From: Promethearchaeota archaeon
GTDB lineage: Archaea; Asgardarchaeota; Lokiarchaeia; Sigynarchaeales; SOKP01
Length of the DNA: 18,524 nt
Reading direction: 5' to 3'
NCBI GenBank assembly: GCA_016839425.1
Contig: JAEOUI010000180.1
Span: 1-18,524 of the forward strand
Below, piece after piece: positions 1-7,153 of this stretch. Position 1 is the first letter of the stretch; the number at the start of each line of letters is the position of its first letter. The translations under genes were made by a program, and so were the position numbers. Below the pieces are notes generated by a model. It saw nothing but the letters and a program-made list of their open reading frames with translations. It was not told where the DNA came from and made no database searches.

Positions 1-856
1 TCGCAAAAAGTATTGGAGAAAATGCTAGCATCATATACGCTAAAGGTAAAAAAGCTGATAAAAAGATTAAAGGAACCTTACCTGCGATGGAACAAACAAG
101 AGCTAAAATTGAGAAATTAAAAGAAGAAAAAGAGTTAATTGAAATAGATGTGTACTTTATTGTTAAAAAACCGAAAAAAAAATGGTTTGAGAAATTTCAT
201 TGGTTCCTTACATCTGAAGGTTTTCTTGTAGTAGGTGGAAAAGACGCTTCCTCCAATGAAACAATTTTTAAAAAATATATAGATCCTCACGACCTCGTTT
301 TTCATACTAACTTTCCTGGCTCTCCATTAACAATTTTAAAAAATCCAGAAAATATGGAAATTCCAGAAAATTCTATCACTGAAGCTGCAGATTTTGTTGC
401 TAGTTATTCTCGAGCGTGGAAAGAATCGTGGGGTTTAGTTGATGTTTTTTATGTTCGTCCCGAACAAGTTTCAAAGACTCCTCCTTCTGGGGAATATTTA
501 CCAAAAGGATCGTTTATGATTTCTGGAAAAAAAATGTAATTAAAAACGCAAAAATAGAACTCGCAATATCTTTAGATTTTGATGATTTAGGTACAACAAA
601 CAATGATGGAACAAGAATATTATATCCTAAATTAGTTTGTGGGCCAAGAAAAGCAATAGAAAAACATCAAAATGGAGAGATCGTCGTGATTAAGCCCTCA
701 AAAACGGGATTATCAAAAGGAAAGATTGCGAAAGAATTGAAAACTTTTTTTCTCAAGGGTTCTGAGTCAAAAATGAAGAAATGGATCAAACTTCTTTCGA
801 TAGATGAGATTGTTTTATGCCTTCCCTCGGGATCCTCAATTATAAACAATAATTAG
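1..856 (+). pseudogene. NFACT-family ribosome quality control protein (Rqc2/RqcH/NEMF homologue), 5'-truncated, with frameshift
   Basis: NFACT proteins bind 60S/50S subunits carrying stalled nascent chains and recruit tRNA to extend them. The frame is open from base 3 with no start, so the 5' part lies outside the window. A short lysine/glutamate-rich coil is followed by the NFACT-R domain: WFEKFHWFLTSEGFLVVGG, then DPHDLVFHTNFPGSP, SRAWKE, and the diagnostic VSKTPPSGEYLPKGSFM. The frame stops at 537-539 right after GKKM. From codon 533 the -1 frame gives NVIKNAKIELAIS and continues for 107 codons to TAG at 854-856, including CGPRKAIEKH and IDEIVLCLPSGSS, as expected for the archaeal NFACT C-terminus. 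One A is missing from an A8 run (527-534), or the ribosome slips there. Family call is strong; whether the gene is broken, misassembled or recoded is open. Confidence 0.85.
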
Positions 857-867
857 ATAGGAAATAA

Positions 868-1608
868 TCATAAAAATTCTTTTTGAGCCCATTTTCTTAT
901 GAAGGGAATGTTGATGCAATCATCAAATAGAATACCATCAATACCCATTTTAATGATTTTTTTAATCTCCTTTAAGGAATTTTTATATTGTCTAAAATTC
1001 CACGATAAGGCTAGAACGCCATTTTTATGACATGTTTCTATAAATTTAGAATTAACTAATTCTGAACTTAAACTAATCATATCAACATTTTCAGGTATAA
1101 CTTTGCTTGTAAGTAATTGCTCTAATGTATATCCAATTCCCTTTGTAATATTAAAACAAACAACACCTTTGGACCATTGAAGCTTGAAATCGAGCAAATC
1201 CTTTAAGTTCCTACTACTCAAAATGCACTCATTCAATAATCCCTTTTCAAGTATGAGAGTAGATACATCTTTCCAAATGTCGTCTATTTTGAGATCAACA
1301 ATGAATTTTATCTTGCTTTGGAATTGCTCTAAAACATCACTTAATAGGGGGATTTTAAGATGTTCGATCTTAGTGCTAAATTTTAAAATTTCCTCGTAAT
1401 CCATTAAATGAACTTCTCCACTTCCATTTGTTGTTCTTATTAAATTTGAGTCGTGAATTACGATTAATCTGTTGTCTTTTGTTCGCCTAACATCAAGTTC
1501 AATAAAATTTGCACCACATTCTCGTGCTTTTTCAAACGCGAGTAATGTGTTTTCCTCACAATTTTCTATACAACCTCTATGTCCAATGTAAAGGGAAACT
1601 GAATTCAT
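868..1608 (-). CDS. Glycerophosphodiester phosphodiesterase (GDPD family)
   Basis: Predicted cytosolic TIM-barrel enzyme that cleaves glycerophosphodiesters to glycerol phosphate and an alcohol. The N-terminal GDPD signature is clear: GHRG at residues 9-12, EENT at 18-21, the metal-binding ELD at 37-39 and IHDSNL at 51-56 with the catalytic second histidine. FIVDLKID later in the barrel replaces the more usual I-E-x-K strand, and GILFDD near the C-terminus matches the last barrel strand. At 246 residues it has the usual length for the small UgpQ-like class. No signal peptide is seen. ATG start; the upstream membrane-protein gene ends 17 bases away on the same strand, suggesting co-transcription. 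The glycerol-1-phosphate lipids of archaea would make the exact substrate differ from bacteria; that is inference. Confidence 0.9.
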   Translation of the reverse strand: MNSVSLYIGHRGCIENCEENTLLAFEKARECGANFIELDVRRTKDNRLIVIHDSNLIRTTNGSGEVHLMDYEEILKFSTKIEHLKIPLLSDVLEQFQSKIKFIVDLKIDDIWKDVSTLILEKGLLNECILSSRNLKDLLDFKLQWSKGVVCFNITKGIGYTLEQLLTSKVIPENVDMISLSSELVNSKFIETCHKNGVLALSWNFRQYKNSLKEIKKIIKMGIDGILFDDCINIPFIRKWAQKEFL

Positions 1609-1625
1609 TTTTTAAATAGAATTTG

Positions 1626-2036
1626 TTAACGCTCTTGGATCAAGTAAAAATAAATTACAATTATTATCAACCCAATGAATGTTATCCCTAAGACCAAATA
1701 ATTTCTAATCGTTTGGAGCAATGAAAATAGAAACACAGTAATCATTAACTTCCAATTAAGGGGTTTTCCTAATAGGTCTCCATAATTTCCCAAAAAAGTC
1801 GTCATAGATAAAAAGAAAAACAAGGATGCCGCTATTTTTATAATATGATTAACAACATCAAGTAATACAGTATCACTTAACGCCAATAAGGAAAATATGT
1901 CTACTAAATTAAAGAAAAGCGATATTAAGAAAAAGATCACGCTTAAAAAGAGAGTTACTTTCGCAGATCGAAATGCAAAGGCCTCGTCAAGAATCGAGGT
2001 TTTATCTTCATTACTTTCTTTTTCAAATTTTGGCAT
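1626..2036 (-). CDS. Small multi-spanning membrane protein, unknown function
   Basis: Not recognised as a known family. From the chosen ATG the protein has about 136 residues: a charged cytosolic-looking start (MPKFEKESNEDK) and then about four hydrophobic segments, roughly VTLFLSVIFFLISLFF, LDVVNHIIKIAASLFFFL, LMITVFLFSLL and YLVLGITFIGLIIIVIYFY. A longer reading from an ATG at 2096 exists but would overlap the upstream gene by 59 bases. The ATG at 2034-2036 sits just after that gene's stop, and an AGGAGG lies 13 bases upstream, somewhat far for a Shine-Dalgarno site. It is the middle gene of a three-gene minus-strand group between a surface protein and a GDPD enzyme, so a membrane or envelope role is plausible but unproven. 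Confidence 0.6.
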   Translation of the reverse strand: MPKFEKESNEDKTSILDEAFAFRSAKVTLFLSVIFFLISLFFNLVDIFSLLALSDTVLLDVVNHIIKIAASLFFFLSMTTFLGNYGDLLGKPLNWKLMITVFLFSLLQTIRNYLVLGITFIGLIIIVIYFYLIQER

Positions 2037-2037
2037 T

Positions 2038-2832
2038 TTATCGAACAATCCTCCTAATATGCTTTTTAATGGTAAGAACCTTGAATGCATAAACAATAAT
2101 AATTATACCTGTAACCGAAAAAATTATGATAGATAATATCAAGAGCGATAGTTCTATATAATCTGTTTCTGGTGCTGGGGGTTGTAGAATATTAATGATA
2201 ATATTCGTGTTATTTTTTATTGAACTCGGATATAAATTCGATTCACCGTAAATGATATTGAATGAATAAGAATTATCGTATTCTAAGTTGACATCTTCTG
2301 AATCGTCTGAAATCTTTAAAGGGATTTTAAATTCGTAAAATACATCCATTCCTGTAAGTCCGCCCGCCCCTTCTCCATCTTGTTTCGAATCAAGAGTAAA
2401 TAGATTGTTGTCGACTTTATAATCATTGAATTCGTATTCTCCGTTTGAAATATTCGTGAATTGAATTATTTTAGCATCTTTATAATTTATCGTGTCGTTT
2501 GAAGTGCTATTCGAAATCATTAAACCAATAAATTCGGTTTCCTTGTGCAATTCTAAATTGAAACGAATTGCAATATACAAGTTTGAACCCTTTTGTATTG
2601 CCCAAACTTCGCTTGGATTTGAGCTCGTGTTTAAAAAATCGAGGCTTGATGTTTTATTTGCGTCCTCCCACTCGTCTTTAGCCGTGTCAAGAATCCCGTC
2701 TATGACTGGCGCTTTACCAAAATTTGGGTCAATTGTTAACATGCCGCGTGCGCTTCCAATAGAACCTAGAAAAGAAAGAAATACACACAAAACGAATAGA
2801 CAACTTATTATAATTTTACTTGTTTTCTTCAC
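2038..2832 (-). CDS. Secreted, membrane-anchored CBM9/DOMON-like surface protein
   Basis: The 264-residue protein starts with a GTG-initiated signal peptide: KKTSK, a hydrophobic core to about residue 26, then SARGM. The ectodomain opens with APVIDGILDTAKDEWEDA, the form typical of family-9-like carbohydrate-binding / DOMON domains (I-D-G-x-L-x-x-x-W), and continues with VWAIQKGSNLYIAIRF and a long beta-rich, asparagine-rich stretch holding several N-x-S/T sequons. A single membrane helix lies near residues 225-250, followed by a basic cytosolic end (KKHIRRIVR). This predicts an extracellular ligand-binding beta-sandwich tethered by its C-terminus. The ligand (sugar, haem or other) cannot be told. 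It is the first gene of a probable operon with the membrane protein and GDPD downstream. Confidence 0.65.
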   Translation of the reverse strand: MKKTSKIIISCLFVLCVFLSFLGSIGSARGMLTIDPNFGKAPVIDGILDTAKDEWEDANKTSSLDFLNTSSNPSEVWAIQKGSNLYIAIRFNLELHKETEFIGLMISNSTSNDTINYKDAKIIQFTNISNGEYEFNDYKVDNNLFTLDSKQDGEGAGGLTGMDVFYEFKIPLKISDDSEDVNLEYDNSYSFNIIYGESNLYPSSIKNNTNIIINILQPPAPETDYIELSLLILSIIIFSVTGIIIIVYAFKVLTIKKHIRRIVR

Positions 2833-3021
2833 GATAATTATTCCATTTATTTGATAGATTAATTAAAAAAAAATGTAATTTTAAATTTATGAATTCTAAC
2901 TAAATTTTCTATATGTATTTTTTCATCATTTTAAAATTAATACTAAAATGAGGATTGTTTATATTCAAAAAATGAAATAATTAAGAAAATTTAATTATTC
3001 AAGTTTTAGAATGAAGTTTAA
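2833..3021. promoter_or_regulatory. Divergent intergenic region, very AT-rich
   Basis: This stretch separates the minus-strand surface-protein operon from the plus-strand unknown pair and must hold both promoters. Bases 2881-2940 have only 7 G/C in 60. Many TTTAAA/TAATTA elements could serve as TATA boxes, but composition is too AT-biased to choose one. No hairpin or RNA gene was recognised. Confidence 0.35.
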
Positions 3022-3486
3022 ATGAAAAAGATATTAATCAAGAGTGCTTTTTTCACTTTAATGAAGAAGGTAAAAAGTATTTCAAATGCGATCCTTCTGA
3101 GAATTAATAGAAATTTTAGGAAGAGAATACCAATTAAAAATCATCATTTTTTTAAGGATTATTCACATGCGTTTATTGTTGAATCCACAACAGAAAAATG
3201 TATGAAGATGACTATGTATCCTCAAAATACAACTGATATAATAAAGCTAACAATACAAATACAAGATGGGGAAGATACTATCATCAAAGAATTTCCTCAA
3301 ATTCTAAAAGATTATGATATTATTCACGCTTCAGGGCTCTTGAAGATTGGTGAAGTACTGGTTTATGAATGTTATTTACATTTGAAATATAATTCCCAAG
3401 AAATGATAATACTAAAGAACATATTGAATGGGATATCCGATTCTTCAATAATAATAATTTCTTTTCAAAAAGTCAAAACTATATAA
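3022..3486 (+). CDS. Conserved-looking protein of unknown function (154 aa)
   Basis: I do not recognise this gene. Residues 1-45 are strongly basic and amphipathic (KKILIKSAFF, RINRNFRKRIPIK). The remainder looks like a small alpha/beta domain: a strand near KLTIQIQDGE, a helix near IIKEFPQILKDYD, a strand hairpin near GLLKIGEVLVYECYLHL, a helix near EMIILKNILNGIS and a final strand SSIIIISF. The beta-alpha-beta-beta-alpha-beta order is reminiscent of ACT-like regulatory folds, but I see no signature and do not assert it. ATG start with no obvious Shine-Dalgarno. The downstream gene begins 11 or 23 bases after the stop, so the two are probably co-transcribed. Confidence 0.6.
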   Translation: MKKILIKSAFFTLMKKVKSISNAILLRINRNFRKRIPIKNHHFFKDYSHAFIVESTTEKCMKMTMYPQNTTDIIKLTIQIQDGEDTIIKEFPQILKDYDIIHASGLLKIGEVLVYECYLHLKYNSQEMIILKNILNGISDSSIIIISFQKVKTI

Positions 3487-3509
3487 AAAACCAAAAATTG
3501 AAAAATAAC

Positions 3510-3965
3510 ATGAATCCTTGGAAAATCTCATTGAAATTTTCAGAAACCAATGCAACGGATCAGGAACTCGAAATGTACGATGCGAAACCATTTTTTGAAG
3601 GATATTTAAAGCTCAAAAGAAGTTATTTTGATGGATTAATGAAGAATATCAAAATGACCAAAAACTATGTTACAAGCAAAGCCATCGAGAAAGTAATATC
3701 ACCCGATAACGAAGAGTGGACTCATAATCCGTGGTTACTTCTATTAGTTAAGGACAACGAAAAAAATAAATCGTTTTGGTTTTTAATTAAAAGAGAAAAG
3801 GATTTATCTGGATTATTAGTTGCTATTGGACCTAAAGAATTAAACGATTATCTCGATGCAAAACCTTCCGAGGCTAGAAACGAAATAAAACGCTTGATGA
3901 ATTATTTAGTTACTTATTTAACGAAATTTAAATGTCTCGTATTCCTTCCTAACTTTCTTACATGA
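3510..3965 (+). CDS. Protein of unknown function (about 151 aa)
   Basis: No family recognised. Soluble, mixed alpha/beta composition, with a tryptophan-rich centre (EEWTHNPWLLLLV, KSFWFLIKRE), a helical segment (PKELNDYLDAKPSEARNEI) and a hydrophobic C-terminus (YLTKFKCLVFLPNF). No signal peptide. I start it at the ATG (3510); a TTG at 3498, four codons earlier in frame, is possible because TTG starts are frequent here. It follows the preceding unknown gene closely on the same strand, suggesting a two-gene operon. It ends 30 bases before the convergent Pop5 gene. Confidence 0.6.
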   Translation: MNPWKISLKFSETNATDQELEMYDAKPFFEGYLKLKRSYFDGLMKNIKMTKNYVTSKAIEKVISPDNEEWTHNPWLLLLVKDNEKNKSFWFLIKREKDLSGLLVAIGPKELNDYLDAKPSEARNEIKRLMNYLVTYLTKFKCLVFLPNFLT

Positions 3966-3995
3966 GTTATCAATAGGTAATAACATTATTTGCAA

Positions 3996-4328
3996 CTATA
4001 GAACCATTTGCATATAATTCTTTATTGTCTTGATTGTTCCTGATGTTTTTATCGGCGATAAAATTACTTTTCTTCCATCTATTTCGGTTATAAGTGTTAA
4101 AGCCGTAATGATTAATTCTTTTGTATTATGGGCGCAGCGAATTATCCCATACCCTAAATTCATTTTAAATTCGATTAACCATAATCCAATCTTATTTGCC
4201 TCTTTCATTCCAAAATAACGCCAAATTGATGACCAAATACTTTTAAGAACTTCGTTTTTGTCTAAAGATGCATTTTCCTCAGAAATGATCTTGAATAGGA
4301 TATATCTCGGTCTTTCACTTTTTACCAC
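3996..4328 (-). CDS. rnp2: Ribonuclease P protein component 2 (Pop5/Rnp2)
   Basis: Pop5 pairs with Rpp30 to support the catalytic domain of archaeal RNase P RNA in tRNA 5' maturation. The 110-residue protein shows the family pattern: RPRYILFKI at the N-terminus, SIWRYFGMKEANKIGLWLIEF in the middle, then YGIIRCAHNTKEL and the C-terminal KTSGTIKTIKN, equivalent to the usual V-S-G-T-I motif. Length is normal for archaeal Pop5. Start is a GTG three bases after the Rpp30 stop; a GGAGG inside the end of rpp30, 8 bases before the GTG, fits translational coupling. Gene order rpp30-pop5 is conserved across many archaea. Confidence 0.9.
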   Translation of the reverse strand: MVKSERPRYILFKIISEENASLDKNEVLKSIWSSIWRYFGMKEANKIGLWLIEFKMNLGYGIIRCAHNTKELIITALTLITEIDGRKVILSPIKTSGTIKTIKNYMQMVL

Positions 4329-4331
4329 TTT

Positions 4332-5054
4332 TTAATCCTCCCTCTTTATTAATCGGACGCCATCTTCAATTATTGTCTTGTCAATCCTATTTTTAACTCT
4401 ATTTATTAATAAATTTGGATAAGTTATAAAGACTTTTTTGGCTTCTCCTAAAGGAAGTCCTAAAAGCGTATTGCACACGCTTGCTAAACCTCTTGGGTGC
4501 CTTATATCAAAGGTGGAATGAATGTTTCCGCTAATTATATATTTAATTCGATGTTTTCTTATTAATTCAAGAGATTTATATAATAATCGAAAGTTCTTTG
4601 ATTGAATTCCTCTGTTTTTATTCAATATGGATGCTAGAGAGAGTTCTATAAAAGAATTGTTCTGTTTTATTAATGAAAGTATTCCTGGTGTGAGTGTTTT
4701 AAGAATGTTTGGATCGGAAAATGAGACTATATCTATTCTAGAATCTTTTGCTGCCCTAATTTGAATGTCTTTATTCAAGGATTCAACAGAAATTATATCA
4801 TTCGCACTACCAAATGCTTTAAGTCTTCTTTTATAGTTTTCGATCTTGTCTTGTTTTATATTTATTCGATAAAAAAAGTTCAATTCAGAAATATTATTAA
4901 TTTTTTCCTTAAGTTGTGGAGTAATTTTTTTTTCGTCCTTTAATGATTCTAATATCACAAAATTAATCCCAAGAACTTTACATAATTGGAGTTTTTCCTT
5001 TATGTCTTGAAAATCATCAATGTTAATTCTCAATCTTGATTCAAAATAAGACAA
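4332..5054 (-). CDS. rnp3: Ribonuclease P protein component 3 (Rpp30/Rnp3)
   Basis: TIM-barrel-fold subunit of archaeal RNase P and partner of Pop5, whose gene follows directly. Family features are visible in order: DIVSFSDPNI in the middle of the barrel, FIELSLASIL, IKYIISGNIHSTFDIRHPRGLASVCNTLLGLP (the R-x-P-x-x-L block typical of Rpp30), then a C-terminal EDGVRLI. Length of 240 residues is slightly above many archaeal Rpp30s. Start is TTG at 5054, with GAGG 9 bases upstream; no ATG is available nearby. The enzyme acts in the cytosol on precursor tRNA. The first 60 residues are divergent, so family assignment rests mainly on the last two thirds and on synteny with Pop5. Confidence 0.87.
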   Translation of the reverse strand: MSYFESRLRINIDDFQDIKEKLQLCKVLGINFVILESLKDEKKITPQLKEKINNISELNFFYRINIKQDKIENYKRRLKAFGSANDIISVESLNKDIQIRAAKDSRIDIVSFSDPNILKTLTPGILSLIKQNNSFIELSLASILNKNRGIQSKNFRLLYKSLELIRKHRIKYIISGNIHSTFDIRHPRGLASVCNTLLGLPLGEAKKVFITYPNLLINRVKNRIDKTIIEDGVRLIKRED

Positions 5055-5144
5055 TTAAGATAACCTCAATTTTCAATAATGTTCTTGTTCAATGTTTTAA
5101 AATAGGATAGATTATTAATAAAATTTTTAATTATATATCATATC
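5055..5144. promoter_or_regulatory. Divergent promoter region between rnp3 and the DUF39 gene
   Basis: The 90 bases between two oppositely oriented TTG-started genes must carry both promoters. On the plus strand ATTAATAAAATTTTT (about 5111-5125) lies near -25 from the TTG at 5145, and there is no Shine-Dalgarno, so the plus transcript may be leaderless. Assigned from spacing only. Confidence 0.3.
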
Positions 5145-6425
5145 TTGGAAAAAAAAAGAAAACTCTCTGAAATTCGGAAAAAAATAAAAGAAAAGAAAGC
5201 GATAGTACTTACAGTCCAAGAAATCTTAGACTCCGTTAAAAACGGTGAAGAGATAAGTTTCGAAGATGTTGATGTTGTAACAACGGCAACAAAAGGGTTA
5301 ATGAGTGGAATCGCAGGAATATTTTCTTTTAGGCTAGTCCAACCGAAGATCGTGAGAAAATTTACTGAGATTTCTCTTAACGGAATAATTGGTTTTCCTG
5401 GACCATGTCCAAACGAATATCTGGGGATAATCGATTTAATTATATACGGCACGGGTCATAGCATAACGAGGGATAATTACTCTGGAGGGACCTTATTCAG
5501 AGAACTTGTCGAAGGAAAATCGATTGAAGTTGTGGCTAAATCTATTGAAGGAAAGATTTTCCGCAAGGACATGACATTAGATGACATGCAATTTGCACGG
5601 TTAATGGGGACTCGTCAAGCAATAAAAAATTACAATGCAATGATAAACCCCACCACAGAACGGATTGATACGATCTTCTCAGTATTACCCTTCGATCCAA
5701 ATTCAAATCAAATTACTTTTTCGGGTTGTGGTGCCCTTAATCCTTTTCAAAACGATCCACTTTTTGAAACTTTTGGTGTTGGAATGCCAGTTTTAGTAAA
5801 CGGGAGCATGGGTCATTTAATCGGCCCTGGAACACGAAATTATGTCCAAAAGCCAAATATGATGACTATTGCAGACTTTCATGGTATGAAACCCGAATAT
5901 ATGGGTTCATTTAATACATCATATGGTCCAGAGCCAATTTGCTCGATTGCGGTTCCGATTCCGATTCTTAACGAATCCATATTTGAAAATATCGTAAAAT
6001 CAGACAAGCAGATCCCATTAACAATATTAAATTTAGTTGGTCGTGAAAAATTAGGAGAAATAACTTATGGAGACGTTTGGAATGATAATTTTCAGGTTAA
6101 ATTTCATTCTATCAACTGTAAAAAATGCGAAAAGTGCAATATCGAACAAATTTGTCCTACATTTGCTTTCCAAGTTGAAAAAGGAATAGATAAATCTCGA
6201 TGTTTTAATTGTGGTGTTTGTGTAATGGAATGCAAAGAAAACGCTTTTGAATGCGATTTAAAAGCTATAAAATACGAAGGGAAGGAGGTCCCAATTGTTT
6301 TAAGGCAATCAGATCGATATGGAGCAATTAAACTAGCAAAAGAATTAAAAAAAATGATCTTAGACGGAAGATTTGTTTTAGAAAAACCAACAGGTAAGTT
6401 GGAATTCGCTAAACAAGTTAAATAA
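5145..6425 (+). CDS. DUF39-family protein with C-terminal dicluster ferredoxin domain (methanogenesis marker 16 / homocysteine-synthesis type)
   Basis: DUF39 proteins include enzymes implicated in forming homocysteine from aspartate semialdehyde in methanogens, and methanogenesis marker 16, a DUF39-related Fe-S protein of unknown role. Residues about 35-310 fit DUF39: DVDVVTTATKGLMSG, GFPGPCPNEY, SGCGALNPFQNDP, GTRNYVQKPNMMTIADF and GSFNTSYGPEP. Residues 325-370 are ferredoxin-like, with cysteines 325, 328, 331, 337 (followed by Pro) and 353, 356, 359, 363, enough for two 4Fe-4S clusters. The segment after VVTT reads KGLMSG and lacks the cysteine I expect there in the homocysteine-synthesis members, so C88 and C195 are the remaining conserved-looking cysteines. 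TTG is the only plausible start. It lies opposite in strand to its eL15 and RNase P neighbours. Which subfamily it belongs to is unsure. Confidence 0.78.
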   Translation: MEKKRKLSEIRKKIKEKKAIVLTVQEILDSVKNGEEISFEDVDVVTTATKGLMSGIAGIFSFRLVQPKIVRKFTEISLNGIIGFPGPCPNEYLGIIDLIIYGTGHSITRDNYSGGTLFRELVEGKSIEVVAKSIEGKIFRKDMTLDDMQFARLMGTRQAIKNYNAMINPTTERIDTIFSVLPFDPNSNQITFSGCGALNPFQNDPLFETFGVGMPVLVNGSMGHLIGPGTRNYVQKPNMMTIADFHGMKPEYMGSFNTSYGPEPICSIAVPIPILNESIFENIVKSDKQIPLTILNLVGREKLGEITYGDVWNDNFQVKFHSINCKKCEKCNIEQICPTFAFQVEKGIDKSRCFNCGVCVMECKENAFECDLKAIKYEGKEVPIVLRQSDRYGAIKLAKELKKMILDGRFVLEKPTGKLEFAKQVK

Positions 6426-6462
6426 ATTATTATCAATATAATATTTAATTAAAAAAAAGGAA

Positions 6463-7047
6463 TTATTTTCCTCTTCCTTGATTTGCCCCTATGCTTGGGC
6501 GGGTTTTTTCCGAACCCCATCCTTTCTTACGCAAGCCTCGTGATCTTTTCCCTGCTGATGTCAAGCCCCGAGTAACTCTTTTCTTGTGCTGTGGTTCGGT
6601 TATCCAATTAATTTTAGGATCTGATTGGATTACTGGATGGTTTGGGTCAACCATTATTACTTCGTAATACCAATTCTTCCCATCAGCATACACTTTATAA
6701 CTATTTAAAACTTGCATGTTAGGATATTTCCTTTGTGCTCGTTCTTCTGCGATCCATTGCAAGTTCTTTCCTGGCGTATATTTTGAAACTCCCAACGCTC
6801 TAGGTTTCCTCCCTTGCTTTGGTCTTACTTTATGAGCACCACCTTTTCTTATCCTCGATCGGACAATGATATATCCTTGCTTTGCTTTATAACCTAAAGT
6901 TCTTGCTCTCGTAAGATTAGTAGGTTTATCTATCCTTTCGATGGATTTTCCCTTTCGATATTGAATTCCTCGATACCATTGAGGTGTTTGATATGATTTT
7001 TCGTGTTTTTCGAATGTCTCCTTTACATAGCTATATCCAGACTTCAT
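6463..7047 (-). CDS. rpl15e: Large ribosomal subunit protein eL15 (L15e)
   Basis: Archaeal/eukaryotic large-subunit protein that binds 23S rRNA. The 194-residue sequence matches eL15 throughout: TPQWYRGIQYRKGKSIERID, TRARTLGYKAKQGYIIVRSR, RKGGAHKVRPKQGRKPRALG, AEERAQRKYPNMQVLNSY, DGKNWYYEVIMVDPNHPVI and the basic C-terminal GLTSAGKRSRGLRKKGWG. An upstream TTG at 7062 is in frame, but I choose the ATG at 7047 because GGAG (7057-7060, minus strand) sits 9 bases before it and eL15 normally starts close to this helix. In many archaea eL15 directly precedes rpp30 and pop5; here the oppositely oriented DUF39 gene lies between them. Confidence 0.95.
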   Translation of the reverse strand: MKSGYSYVKETFEKHEKSYQTPQWYRGIQYRKGKSIERIDKPTNLTRARTLGYKAKQGYIIVRSRIRKGGAHKVRPKQGRKPRALGVSKYTPGKNLQWIAEERAQRKYPNMQVLNSYKVYADGKNWYYEVIMVDPNHPVIQSDPKINWITEPQHKKRVTRGLTSAGKRSRGLRKKGWGSEKTRPSIGANQGRGK

Positions 7048-7078
7048 CAGTATATGCTCCAAAATATGTATGTTTCAA

Positions 7079-7088
7079 TAAAATATAA
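7079..7088 (-). promoter_or_regulatory. Possible TATA box for eL15
   Basis: The minus strand reads TTATATTTTA about 31 bases before the eL15 ATG, which predicts a very short leader starting near the GGAG site. The region is AT-rich, so chance matches are likely. Confidence 0.3.
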
Positions 7089-7153
7089 CATAATTTTAAT
7101 TTTTTACCATTTTTTATAATGGATTTTTAATTTGAAATTAAAGAAAAAAGAGA

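Noticed and set aside
667..849. Minus-strand ORF of 60 codons over the NFACT C-terminus
   Set aside because: The plus strand in the shifted frame gives a family-consistent NFACT C-terminal region.
1897..2136. Plus-strand ORF of 79 codons over the membrane-protein gene
   Set aside because: Lysine/asparagine-rich antisense product; the minus-strand reading gives clear membrane helices and operon spacing.
7104..7119. Inverted repeat CCATT/AATGG with a 6-base loop between serA and eL15
   Set aside because: Five AT-rich base pairs are too weak to call a terminator or operator in DNA of this composition.
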